This document shows positions 8,511-21,424 of a DNA stretch of 61,965 bases, in pieces. Position numbers and translations under genes: made by a program. The stretch comes from Myxococcales bacterium (GTDB lineage Bacteria > Myxococcota_A > Polyangia > Polyangiales > Houyiibacteriaceae): positions 1 to 61,965 of the forward strand of contig JAHBWH010000028.1 in NCBI GenBank assembly GCA_019637115.1, written 5' to 3'. The notes beneath the pieces are model-generated. The model was not told where the DNA came from and did not search any database. It was given only the letters and a program-made list of their open reading frames with translations. Every line of letters starts with the position of its first letter. Position 1 is the first letter of the stretch.

Positions 8511-9212
8511 TCAGACGATGCCGAGCTCGACCTCGAGCGCCAGGGCCAGGGGGAAGAGCACGCCGTCCTCGAGGAGCATGTGCTGCCCGAGATCCGCGTC
8601 GAGGAGTCGAAGCCCGTCGTAGAGCTCGCGCCACGCCTCGTCCGCGTCAGGTGGGACGCCATAGGATCCGGTCGCTTCGCGAAGCGCCTCGAGCAGCGAC
8701 TCCTCCACCGCGTGCTCCGCGCTCATGATCTTCAGCGGGTTGCGGAGGGTGCGGAACTTCGGGGCGGGGCGCGGCCCGTCGCCTCGCGCGGCCTTCTCGA
8801 GCTCGACGAGGTAGGGGAAGAGCACCCGCTCCTCCCGCGCGAGGTGCGCCTCGAGCTCGTCCTCGAGGTTGCCGACGAGGTCGGCGACCTGGTGCAGCTC
8901 GGGGTGTCCGTCCCCGTGCCGGCGGGCCGCTCCGACCGCCAAGCCCCGCAGGCGCGGCAGCTCGCGGCGCTCGAAGTCGTGATGCACCCGCAAGATGTAG
9001 CGCACGAGGCCCTGCAAGCCGGTCGTGCTCTCCTCCTCCGCGGCGCGGTGCAGCGCGGCCATGACGCCGTCGATGGCGACGCCTTCGCGGGAGCAGAGCT
9101 GTCGGAGCGTCTCGTGCTCGGCGACCGGCAGGTCATGGGCTCGCACGGTCTCGAGCACCCCGGACACCCTCAACGCCAGCTCACCCAGTCTCAGATCGGG
9201 ATCGAGGTACAT
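8511..9212 (-). CDS. YtfE/ScdA (RIC)-like hemerythrin-type di-iron protein
   Basis: Cytoplasmic di-iron protein (233 aa) of the RIC family, associated with repair of iron-sulfur clusters damaged by nitric oxide or oxidants. The N-terminal 60 residues match the ScdA_N region, but the usual Cys-Cys-Gly-Gly is absent (the corresponding part reads HDLPVAEHETL). The hemerythrin-like bundle follows with HHDFERRELP, LEAHLAREERVLFP, MSAEHAVEE and LGQHMLLEDGVLFP, which supply the His/Glu ligands. A good ribosome-binding site (AGGAGGG) precedes the ATG. Its place between the nap genes and a Crp/Fnr regulator fits a nitrosative-stress role, since nitrite made by NapA can give rise to NO. Confidence 0.83.
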   Translation of the reverse strand: MYLDPDLRLGELALRVSGVLETVRAHDLPVAEHETLRQLCSREGVAIDGVMAALHRAAEEESTTGLQGLVRYILRVHHDFERRELPRLRGLAVGAARRHGDGHPELHQVADLVGNLEDELEAHLAREERVLFPYLVELEKAARGDGPRPAPKFRTLRNPLKIMSAEHAVEESLLEALREATGSYGVPPDADEAWRELYDGLRLLDADLGQHMLLEDGVLFPLALALEVELGIV

Positions 9213-9605
9213 CGGCCCTCCTCATCGTGACGATCGTGGCCTCGAGTCAACCGGCGATCTCGCTCGCTCCGGCGGCGACCACATCCCCAACCTGGTAGTG
9301 GCGTTGCGCGCCAGCAATGACCTCGATCAGGTCGACGTACGAATTGCACCGAAAGTCGGCTCGGGGCGACGCAAGCTTTGCGCGCGCACCCTCCGCGACG
9401 CACCCGCTGCGCGCCGGTGCGCGCCCGCTGCGCTCGAGGAGAAGACGCGAGCAGCGTTCCGCTGACCGCGGAATTCAGCGCCCAGCAGCAAATACCTCGA
9501 CGGATCGAGGCTTCCCTCGCCGCGGACGCCCAGTCTGGGACCGGCCGGCCGGCCGGTGCGGGCCATCAGGGCATTCCGGCACGCTTGGTGCTTCAATGCC
9601 CGACC
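9213..9605. promoter_or_regulatory. Divergent intergenic region with a partial copy of the nap palindrome
   Basis: This 393-base stretch separates the divergent di-iron protein and Crp/Fnr genes and should hold both promoters. TGACGATCGT at 9228-9237 repeats 10 bases of the palindrome at 6619-6636. It lies 16-25 bases upstream of the di-iron protein start, so a regulator bound there could block transcription. A GGCC-rich run (about 9541-9560) precedes the regulator gene. No open frame here looks like a gene. Confidence 0.4.
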
Positions 9606-10331
9606 ATGCAACCCCAACACGCTTCGGTCCATCGCCTCGACGGAGAGTCCCTGCTCCGAAGCATGCGCGGCTGTCGACTCTTCCGAGAGTTCGAGGAGCG
9701 CGAGCTCCACGAGCTGATGCCTTGGTGCTCGCTCGTGCGATTGAACCAAGGCGAGCCGCTCTGGCGCGTCGGAGACGACACCTTCGCCTTCCACCACATC
9801 GTGCGTGGGCTCGTCGAGCTTCGCCGAATGAAGGGCGCCGAGCTCACGCTAATGGCGTTCTTCGGCCCGACTGAGTGCCCAGCCGTCTCCGCGGTGCTCG
9901 AGCGCAAGCGCTACGGCGCCGACGCCGTCGTCGCGAGCGCCGACCTCGTCGCGCTCTCGATCCGCGCCGAGCCGCTCCTCGCGCGCATGAAGACCGACCC
10001 GCGCATCGCGATCGCGATGAACCACGCGCTCCTCGCGCAGATGCGCCTGCTCCACGGCAAGGTCGACGTGATGAGCGCTGGAACGGTGGCGCAGCGCCTC
10101 GCGCTCTTCTTCCTCAACCTCGCCGATCGCTTTGGCGACGAGCACGAAGACGGCGAGACGGTCATCCCCTTCGGCCTCAGCCGTCAGCAGGTGGCGACCT
10201 ACATCAACGCGCGCGTCGAGACCGTCATCCGCGCGCTCAGCGTCTGGCGCCGCGAGGGCCTGCTGCTGACGCACCGAGACCGCATCGTGCTCCCGCACGC
10301 GCAGGCGCTCACCGACTCCCTCGCGGCCTGA
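9606..10331 (+). CDS. Crp/Fnr-family transcriptional regulator
   Basis: Regulator of 241 aa: an N-terminal cyclic-nucleotide-binding-like beta-roll (about residues 20-140), a dimerisation helix, and a C-terminal winged helix with LSRQQVATYINARVETVIRAL as the helix-turn-helix. In the recognition helix, E-T-V-I-R keeps the Glu and Arg that read the G/C of the half-site in FNR and CRP, but has Ile where FNR has its specificity Ser. The few cysteines are not arranged as in FNR, so an oxygen-labile cluster is unlikely. A haem/NO-sensing DNR-like or other effector is possible. The ATG at 9606 starts the recognisable domain. An in-frame extension to 9378 looks non-coding. It probably controls the nap region. 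Confidence 0.87.
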   Translation: MQPQHASVHRLDGESLLRSMRGCRLFREFEERELHELMPWCSLVRLNQGEPLWRVGDDTFAFHHIVRGLVELRRMKGAELTLMAFFGPTECPAVSAVLERKRYGADAVVASADLVALSIRAEPLLARMKTDPRIAIAMNHALLAQMRLLHGKVDVMSAGTVAQRLALFFLNLADRFGDEHEDGETVIPFGLSRQQVATYINARVETVIRALSVWRREGLLLTHRDRIVLPHAQALTDSLAA

Positions 10332-10511
10332 GCCCTCAACGGCGCGTTGGTCGCGCCGTCATCCCCCGCCGCGCCATCCCGACCCACGCTCGCGTCCGGA
10401 GCGCTCGCGTCGACGCGATCCCGCTCGCCCGAGACGCAAGCCGTCGCCACCAACCATGCGAACGACGAGCTCAGCGCCAAGCTCCGCCCCCACCGCGGAG
10501 CAGAACCCCGC

Positions 10512-11798
10512 TCAGTCCTCGCCGGGCTCGTCGACCTGTTGGTCCGCCGGCGGGGCGTCGATCAGCGGGGTGAGCTCGCTCGTCGGCTCTTCGCCTTCGG
10601 CGGGTCCCTCGGGCTCTCGCGCCTCCTCGGAGGCCTCGTCGTCGCCATCCGCTGCCTCGTCGGTCGCGCTCTCCTCCGCGTCGGCCGCCGCGGCGGCGCG
10701 CGCCCGCGCGGCGCGTTCGCGCTCCGCCTGCTCCGCGGCCTCGGCGGCGGCCGCAGCCTCGGCCTCTTCCTCTTGGATGGCGCGGATCGTCTCGTCGTCG
10801 AGCGCCTCCCAGGGCACGTACTTCGCGACTTCTTCACCCGGCGCGACGAGGCCGACGCCCGCGTCACGGAGCTCTGGTGCCTCCTGCTCGAGGGCGGTCT
10901 GCAGCCACCGCTCGAAGCGGCGGTTCATCGCCTCCGAGACCACGTGCGCGACGCCCGGCTCTTCGACCCAGTCGATCTCGTAGCCGAGCGCGCGGAGCGA
11001 GCGGATGAGCTGTCGGGTCGGCTGGATGCGCACCACGGGATCTGCGCTCCCGTGGATGGAGCGGATCCGCGGGCGCCGCTGGGGCGGCGGGGGCCTCAGC
11101 GGCAGGAGCTGCGGCGGCAACCAACCGGCGATCGGCATCGAGACCTTCACGACGTCCGGGTGGAGGATCGTGAGCGCGAAGGTCAGCATGGCGCCCTGCG
11201 AGAACCCCGTGACGATCGGCTCGCCCAGCGTCGGGCGCATCTCGCGGAAGCGGAGGATGACCTGGCGCAGCTGCGCCGCGCGCTCCTGAAGCGTCGCCGC
11301 GAGCACGTCGTGGCGGCCTTCGGTGACGCTCACGGGCAACCACGTGAAGCCGTTGCCGAGCGGCTTGGGCGCGCGCGGGAGCAGCAGGCGCATCGGCATC
11401 GAGGTGCCGCCGAAGGGACCGCCGGGGACGCGCGGCCGATCGCCGCGCCCGTGCAGCATCACGACGAGCGGCAGCGCCGCGTCGATGTCGACGTGGCCGA
11501 GCACGACCTCGAGCACGTAGAGCCCGGCGATGCGGTGCTCCCGAGCCTGGACCCCAGGCACGCCCTCGGGCAGCGGCTCACCGGGTTGACTCGGATCTGC
11601 CTCCTCGGTGAGCGGCGGCGCGGCCATCGTGGTGACGGTGCCGACGGGACGCGCGAGGACGCGCCCGAGCTCCACCTGCGAGGCGGGCCACCGGATCTCG
11701 GGGGCCGCCCGACGCTCGGGCCGGACGTCCGACGATCGAGAGCCGCAAGCGAGGACCGAGGCGAGGGAGGCAACGAGCAGCAGACACTTCGAGCGCAC
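10512..11798 (-). CDS. Lipoprotein alpha/beta-hydrolase (phospholipase/carboxylesterase family) with acidic Ala-rich tail
   Basis: Predicted exported esterase of 428 aa. A GTG start gives the lipoprotein signal VRSKCLLLVASLASVLACG (lipobox VLAC). The hydrolase core runs from LPLVVMLHGRGD through the nucleophile elbow GFSQGAML (Ser), the acid HGSADPVV (Asp) and the base GVAHVV (His), in the order of the Abhydrolase_2 family. After about residue 320 comes a Glu/Ala-rich, probably helical tail (EEEAEAAAAAEAAEQAE) and an acidic Pro-containing end, which is unusual for the family and may be a surface or coiled-coil extension. It stands alone between a plus-strand regulator and a plus-strand transferase. 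The substrate is unknown. Confidence 0.8.
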   Translation of the reverse strand: MRSKCLLLVASLASVLACGSRSSDVRPERRAAPEIRWPASQVELGRVLARPVGTVTTMAAPPLTEEADPSQPGEPLPEGVPGVQAREHRIAGLYVLEVVLGHVDIDAALPLVVMLHGRGDRPRVPGGPFGGTSMPMRLLLPRAPKPLGNGFTWLPVSVTEGRHDVLAATLQERAAQLRQVILRFREMRPTLGEPIVTGFSQGAMLTFALTILHPDVVKVSMPIAGWLPPQLLPLRPPPPQRRPRIRSIHGSADPVVRIQPTRQLIRSLRALGYEIDWVEEPGVAHVVSEAMNRRFERWLQTALEQEAPELRDAGVGLVAPGEEVAKYVPWEALDDETIRAIQEEEAEAAAAAEAAEQAERERAARARAAAAADAEESATDEAADGDDEASEEAREPEGPAEGEEPTSELTPLIDAPPADQQVDEPGED

Positions 11799-11905
11799 GG
11801 CGGACAGCGTAGCAGTCGATCTCCGCTTTTGGTGGTGTCGCTTCGTCGTGGATCGAACGTGGACGGCCGCTCGGACGGCAGGCACGGCTTGCGCCGCGTC
11901 ACGTG

Positions 11906-12042
11906 GAGCTGAAGCTCGGCCGTTTTCGCAAGCCCGCCCTACCGCAACGGCCCGCAGCGAGCGAAGTGAGCAACGGCACGTGGGAGGAGGCCCGCGGGCT
12001 CGCGTCGCGGGGAGGACTTGCGACCCCTTCGATGAGAAGCTG
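11906..12042 (+). repeat. Dispersed noncoding repeat, copy 1
   Basis: About 137 bases that align by eye with two tandem copies at 40301-40543. Shared blocks are GCCGTTTTCGCAAGCC, CCCTACCG, a purine-rich GGGAGGxGGCCCGCGGGGCT-type block, and a closing GGGxCTTGCGACxCCCCTCGA. The order of blocks is the same in all copies. It lies between the esterase and gamma-glutamyltransferase genes, so it is not part of a gene. Confidence 0.6.
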
Positions 12043-12096
12043 GCTTGAACTTCTGGGCAGGGGTAGTAGCACCCCCGGGTGAGTCGGGTGACCGAC

Positions 12097-13659
12097 ATGG
12101 TGGACGGGGCGGAGGCCGCCGAGGTCCGCGAGCGGGGCGGGATGGTCGTGACGAGCCACCCGCTGGCGGTGCGCGCGGGCCTCGACGCGCTGGAAGCGGG
12201 AGGCAGCGCCGTGGACGCCGCCGTCGCGGCGGCTTGCGTGCTCGGCGTGGTCGACCCGATGAGCACGAGCCTCGGCGGCGACGCCTTCGCGCTCGTCTGG
12301 GACGCCTCAGACCATACACTCCACGCCTACAACGGCAGCGGACGCGCACCCGCCGCGGCGTCGGCGGCGGCGCTGCGCGCGCGCGGGCACGCGACGACGC
12401 CCGAGCGAGGCTGGGCGAGCGTGACCGTCCCCGGCGCGCTCGAGGCCTTCGACGCGCTCCTGCGCCGCTTCGGTCGCCGGAGCCTCGGGGACGCCGTGGG
12501 TCCCGCCGCCCGCCTCGCGCGCGAGGGCTTCGAGGTCACCCCCGTCGTCGCGCGCGATTGGGCGAAGGCAGCCGCCGCGCTCGGCGACGCGACCGGCGAT
12601 CTCGGGGCGTTCTTCCCGCCGCCCGCGGAGGGCAGCCGCTTTCGCCACCCCGCGCTCGCCGCCACGCTCGACGCCATCGCCGTCGGCGGCGTCGACGCCT
12701 TCTACCGTGGGCCCTTCGCCGCCGCGGTCGACGCGGCGTCGCGCGCCGCCGGGGGCTGGATCCGCGCGGAGGACTTCGCCGCGCACGAGGGCGAGTGGGT
12801 CGTGCCGCTCGAGGGGTTCTACCGCGGGCACCCCGTCTACCAGCTCCCGCCGAACACCCAGGGCGTCGTCGTGCTCGAGGCGCTCGCGCTGCTCGAGGAG
12901 CACCCGCTCGCGGATCTCCCGGAGGACGAGCGAGTCCACCTTCAGATCGAGGCGCTCAAGCTCGCCTTCGCCGACGCCCTCGCGCACGTCGGCGACCCGG
13001 ACGAGAGCGACGTGCTCCGGCTGCTCGACCCGATCTACCTCGCCGATCGCGCCGAAGACCTCGAGGCCTGGATCGAGCGCGCCAACCCCGCGCCGACCAC
13101 GGGGCTCCCGCGAGGAGGCGACACCGTCTACGTCGCGGCGGTCGATCGCGAGGGAAACGCCTGCTCGCTCATCGCCTCGACCTACGCGCACTTCGGCGCG
13201 GGGCTCGCGGTCGACGGCGTCGTCCTCCAGAACCGCGGCGCGCTCTTCGTGCTCGACGACGCGCACCCACGCGGGCTCGCGCCCCACCGCCGCCCCTACC
13301 ACACGATCCTGCCAGCGATGGTCTTCCGCCACGACGCGCCCTGGCTCATCTTCGGCGTCGTCGGTGGCTACCAGCAGCCGCAGGCGCAGGTGCAGATCCT
13401 CTCGCGCCTCATCGACCTCGGCGCGCCGCTCGACGAAGCGCTCGCGGCGCCGCGCTTCCGATGGATCGAGGGGAGCGCGATCGCGTGCGAGCCGGGCATG
13501 GATCCCGCGCTCGTCTCGGCGCTGCAGGCCCGCGGGCACACGCTCGTCGGCGACGAGCGCCACGGCGGCTTCGGCGGCGCGCAGGCGATCTTGATCGAGC
13601 CCGACGATCTCGTCGGCGCGAGCGATCCCCGCAAGGACGGCACGGTCGGGCGGACCTGA
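12097..13659 (+). CDS. ggt: Gamma-glutamyltransferase family protein
   Basis: N-terminal-nucleophile hydrolase of the gamma-glutamyltranspeptidase family (520 aa), which hydrolyses or transfers the gamma-glutamyl group of glutathione-like compounds. The large-subunit start GGMVVTSHPLAVRAGLDALEAGGSAVDAAVA is typical, as is GGDAFALVW. The self-processing site is probably the Thr of GGDTVYVAAVD, followed by GNACSLI, with the substrate loops MVFRHDAPWLIFGVVGGYQQPQ after it. No convincing signal peptide is seen, so it may be cytoplasmic, like many short family members. An upstream GTG at 12079 would add six residues. Neither start has a strong ribosome-binding site. Confidence 0.88.
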   Translation: MVDGAEAAEVRERGGMVVTSHPLAVRAGLDALEAGGSAVDAAVAAACVLGVVDPMSTSLGGDAFALVWDASDHTLHAYNGSGRAPAAASAAALRARGHATTPERGWASVTVPGALEAFDALLRRFGRRSLGDAVGPAARLAREGFEVTPVVARDWAKAAAALGDATGDLGAFFPPPAEGSRFRHPALAATLDAIAVGGVDAFYRGPFAAAVDAASRAAGGWIRAEDFAAHEGEWVVPLEGFYRGHPVYQLPPNTQGVVVLEALALLEEHPLADLPEDERVHLQIEALKLAFADALAHVGDPDESDVLRLLDPIYLADRAEDLEAWIERANPAPTTGLPRGGDTVYVAAVDREGNACSLIASTYAHFGAGLAVDGVVLQNRGALFVLDDAHPRGLAPHRRPYHTILPAMVFRHDAPWLIFGVVGGYQQPQAQVQILSRLIDLGAPLDEALAAPRFRWIEGSAIACEPGMDPALVSALQARGHTLVGDERHGGFGGAQAILIEPDDLVGASDPRKDGTVGRT

Positions 13660-13929
13660 GACGCGATCGGGCCGATCGCGTGACGGCGCGACGCTCGGCT
13701 CGAGGCCTCGCGAGCGGTCTCAGTGAGCGGGCGGTTTGTTGAAACGCACCGTGACGCGGCAGGGTGTCGTCGCGGAGGTTCCAATCGACTCTGCCGAGGG
13801 TCTTTCGAGCGCAGCCCGCTGAGACCCTCGGAGAGCATTCAATGGTCGGGTCAGCCCCCGAGGGCGCTCGCCGACGGTTCGTGCGGCATCGAATCGACGA
13901 GCGGCGGGATTCGGGCCAACGTCCGGCCG

Positions 13930-14793
13930 ATGCAGCGAGACCTCGGGCTCACCTTCGCCGGCGGCGGCAGCCGCGCCTTCTATCAGCTCGGCCTCTTGGA
14001 GCGCTGGGGCGACGCCGTCCTGCCGCGCGTCGCGGGCGTCGCCGGCTGCAGCGCCGGGGGCGCGATGGCGGTGTTGCTCTTCTCCGGCCACATCGAGCGC
14101 GCGAGAACGTTCTTCGCGGCGCAGCGCCGAGGCGTCCAAGGCCACCTGCAGTGGTCGCGCGTGCTGAAGGGTCGGCGGCCCTTTCCGCACCACGACATCT
14201 ACCGCGCGACCTTGCTCGACGCGCTGGCGGACGGCGGCCTCGAGCGGATCCGCGCGCAGCCCTTCCCCATCCGCATCCTCTGCGCGGCGTTCCCTCGCGC
14301 GCTGCCGAGCGTGGCTGGCGTCGCGCTCGGCCTCGGCGTCTACCAGCTCGAGAAGGCGGTACGGCCGAAGATGCTCCACCCGACCTTCCCGCGTCGGCTC
14401 GGCTTCTCGCCGCGGTGGTGGGACGCGCGCGACTGCCGCACGGCCGAAGAGCTCACGGAGCTCGTGCTCGCGTCGTCGTCGACGCCGCCCTTCACACGCC
14501 GCGGACGCTATGGGCGCGAGCTGCTCCTCGACGGGAGCATGGTCGACAACGCGCCGGCCTATCTGCTGGAGGACGTGCCGGAGGTGCGGCGTCACCTCGT
14601 GCTGCTCACGCGCCCCTATCGCCCGGAGCTGATCGGCGCGCGCGGCGATCGGTACTACGTGGCGCCGACGCGGCCGCTGCCGATCTCGCGCTGGGACTAC
14701 CGGCAAGACGCGCCGGTGGACGAGACCTTCGACATCGGCCGCGCCGAGGCGAGCGTGCACGGCGTCCCGCTCGAACGCTTCCTGTCCGAGTGA
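13930..14793 (+). CDS. Patatin-like phospholipase
   Basis: Predicted acyl hydrolase (287 aa) of the patatin family, which uses a Ser-Asp dyad. The oxyanion-hole motif GGGSRAFYQLG is at residues about 10-20, the nucleophile motif G-C-S-A-G-G near 42, and the catalytic Asp is in LLLDGSMVDNAP near 205. There is no signal peptide. The ATG at 13930 places the oxyanion loop at the usual distance from the N-terminus. An in-frame extension to 13723 reads as non-protein sequence. Substrate, and whether it acts on the cell's own lipids or on prey, cannot be told from sequence. Confidence 0.86.
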   Translation: MQRDLGLTFAGGGSRAFYQLGLLERWGDAVLPRVAGVAGCSAGGAMAVLLFSGHIERARTFFAAQRRGVQGHLQWSRVLKGRRPFPHHDIYRATLLDALADGGLERIRAQPFPIRILCAAFPRALPSVAGVALGLGVYQLEKAVRPKMLHPTFPRRLGFSPRWWDARDCRTAEELTELVLASSSTPPFTRRGRYGRELLLDGSMVDNAPAYLLEDVPEVRRHLVLLTRPYRPELIGARGDRYYVAPTRPLPISRWDYRQDAPVDETFDIGRAEASVHGVPLERFLSE

Positions 14794-14899
14794 GGGCACC
14801 GAGATTACGTCGCGATCACCGGCGGGACCGCGATGACCTCGGCCCGTCGATCCGAGTGCACGGCGAGGACGCGGCCGTCGCGGGGCGTGATCAGCGTGG

Positions 14900-15055
14900 C
14901 TGGAGCTGCCCGTGATCTTCGTGAGCGGCTTCGCGGACGCATTCGACCCGACGCTCGGACCCTTCGTCGCGAAGCCTTGTGACGCGGGCACCCTGCTCCG
15001 CGAGGTGCGCGCGCTGCTCGACCGCGCCAACGAGCGACGGACCATCGCCTCGTGA
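14900..15055 (+). pseudogene. C-terminal remnant of a response-regulator receiver domain
   Basis: A 52-codon frame reads LELPVIFVSGFADAF, then FVAKPCDAGTLLREVRALLDRA, and stops. That is the last third of a receiver (REC) domain: the beta-4 strand with its conserved Ser, and the beta-5 K-P motif with its following helix. The phosphoacceptor Asp and the N-terminal half are missing, and upstream sequence (14794-14899) does not restore them in any frame. This is best read as a gene relic. Nothing else is recognisable between 14794 and 15129. Confidence 0.55.
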
Positions 15056-15129
15056 TAAGACTGTCGACCGTGCCCGCCCCTACGCCCCGCGCACGCTCGA
15101 CACGCCCTCGACCGGGACGGAGGCACGCG

Positions 15130-16227
15130 ATGCTCCTCGCGCTCCTCGCCCTCGGCGTCGGCTGTACCCCGGAGGGGGGCTACGTCTGGGATCTCCCCTC
15201 GGGCTTCCCCGAGCCGCGCGTCCCGCCCGACAACCCCATGAGCGAAGCCAAGGTCGAGCTCGGGCGCCATCTCTTCTACGACGTCCGCCTCAGCGGGAAC
15301 GAGACGCAGAGCTGCGCGAGCTGCCACCTGCAGGAGCTCGCGTTCACCGACGGCCTGCCGCGGTCGCTGGGCTCGACGGGCGAAGTGCACCCACGCGGCG
15401 CGATGTCGCTCGTGAACGTGGCCTACGCGCCGACCTTGACCTGGGCGAGCCCGGTCTTGCGGCACCTCGAGGTGCAGGCGCTGGTCCCGCTCTTCGGCGA
15501 GGATCCCGTCGAGCTCGGGCTCGCCGGGCGTGAGGACGAGCTGCTCGCGCGGCTACGCGCGGACGCGCGCTACCCCGAGCTCTTCCTGGCGGCGTTCCCG
15601 GGCGAGCGCGAGCCGATCACCATCGATCACGTCTCGAAGGCGCTCGCGAGCTTCCAGCGCGCGCTCGTCTCGGCGCGCTCGCCGTGGGACCGCTACGTCG
15701 CCGGCGACGAGGGCGCGGTGTCGGACGCGGCGCGGCGCGGGAGCGAGTTCTTCCTCTCCGAGACGGGCGAGTGCTTCCACTGCCACGGGGGCTTCCTCTT
15801 CTCGAGCTCGGTCGACCACCAAGGCAACGTCTTCGACCAAGCGACCTTCCAGAACAACGGCCTCTACGACCTCGACGGACGTGGCGCCTACCCACCGGAC
15901 AACACCGGCCTCTACGAGCACACCGGCGAGCCCCGGGACATGGGGCGCTTCAAGCCCCCCACCTTGCGCAACATCGCGCTGACCGCCCCCTACATGCACG
16001 ACGGATCGCTGCCGACCCTCGAGGCCGTCGTCGAGCACTACGCAGCAGGCGGCACCGTCACGACCGAAGGCCCCAACGCGGGCGACGGACGGCTCAGCCC
16101 CAACAAGAGCATCTTCGTCCCCGGGTTCGAGCTCACCGACGAGACGCGCGAAGACCTGCTCGCCTTCCTCCACGCGCTCACCGACGACGCGCTCGTGAAC
16201 GATCCACGCTTCTCGGACCCGTGGTGA
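15130..16227 (+). CDS. MbnH-like di-heme c-type cytochrome (cytochrome c peroxidase/MauG superfamily)
   Basis: Exported di-haem protein (365 aa) with a lipoprotein signal (MLLALLALGVGC). The two haem sites are CASCH near residue 70 and CFHCH near 212. The flanking sequences (PPDNPMSEAKVELGRHLFYD, LVPLFGEDPVELGLAG, MGRFKPPTLRNIALTAPYMHDGS, and the end DPRFSDPW) look like the MbnH branch rather than classical cytochrome c peroxidase. MbnH enzymes oxidise a tryptophan of the partner MbnP to kynurenine to build a copper site. No MbnP-like gene is next to it. The nearest upstream sequence is the response-regulator relic. Family assignment is from memory of motifs; substrate is inferred. Confidence 0.83.
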   Translation: MLLALLALGVGCTPEGGYVWDLPSGFPEPRVPPDNPMSEAKVELGRHLFYDVRLSGNETQSCASCHLQELAFTDGLPRSLGSTGEVHPRGAMSLVNVAYAPTLTWASPVLRHLEVQALVPLFGEDPVELGLAGREDELLARLRADARYPELFLAAFPGEREPITIDHVSKALASFQRALVSARSPWDRYVAGDEGAVSDAARRGSEFFLSETGECFHCHGGFLFSSSVDHQGNVFDQATFQNNGLYDLDGRGAYPPDNTGLYEHTGEPRDMGRFKPPTLRNIALTAPYMHDGSLPTLEAVVEHYAAGGTVTTEGPNAGDGRLSPNKSIFVPGFELTDETREDLLAFLHALTDDALVNDPRFSDPW

Positions 16228-16501
16228 CTGCCGTCCGTCGCCTCGGCCTCGCTCAGACCACGTGCTCGCCAGGGCGTACGACTGCCGAGGGACTTCGCGC
16301 GGTCCGCATGTGCTCGGCGAAGCACGAGCCCCTTGAACGATCCTCTGCGAGCGCAGCGTCGACCGGATCGCTGGAGGCGCGTCTCCGGAAACCTGCCGGA
16401 AACAGCGACCCACTCCGCGCGAACGACCGTTGTGCGCGGGCCCCGGACCGCGTTACGAGAGGGCTCGCGCGCGACCAACGCGCGCAGAGGATGGAGCCCC
16501 G

Positions 16502-19852
<3,351 letters not shown>

Positions 19853-19922
19853 CGACGCGCCGCGAAACGCGCCCGTCACCGGGCTCGCGCGAGCTCGGCG
19901 CGCGGCGGGAAGGTCCTCGGCG

Positions 19923-21089
<1,167 letters not shown>

Positions 21090-21207
21090 CGGGCGCGAGC
21101 ATAGCTGGTGCGCCTGCCCCCCTCCAGCGGCCAAGAGACGGGCCGAGGGCCCGACACGTGGACGTCACGTGGGCGCGCAGGCGCTCCAAGGGCCGTCGAG
21201 AGCAGCC

Positions 21208-21410
21208 ACTCGAACCACCGAACCGCCGACTCGAACCGCCCACTCGAACCGCCGACTCGAAACGCCGACTCGAAACGCCGACTCGAACCGCCGGCTCGAA
21301 CCGCCGACTCGAACCGCCGACTCGAACCGCCGACTCGAAACGCCGACTCGAACCGCCGACTCGAAACGCCGACTCGAAACGCCGACTCGAAACGCCGACT
21401 CGAAACGCCG
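21208..21410. repeat. 13-bp tandem repeat array
   Basis: About fifteen head-to-tail copies of ACTCGAA(C/A)CGCCG fill most of the gap between the divergent-end of lysC and the convergent end of the CehA-like gene. Because 13 is not a multiple of three, all frames stay open and give false 13-residue protein repeats. I see no gene in it. Confidence 0.9.
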
Positions 21411-21424
21411 GGAGGCCCGACCCA

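Noticed and set aside
10347-13563. Long open frames opposite or overlapping the esterase and gamma-glutamyltransferase genes
   Set aside because: They are Arg/Ala/Gly-rich shadows of clear genes, a normal effect of extreme G+C content. They show no domains and no ribosome-binding sites.
14794-14899. Extension of the response-regulator relic upstream to an intact gene
   Set aside because: No frame here contains the DD pocket or the phosphoacceptor Asp strand, so the gene is not intact.
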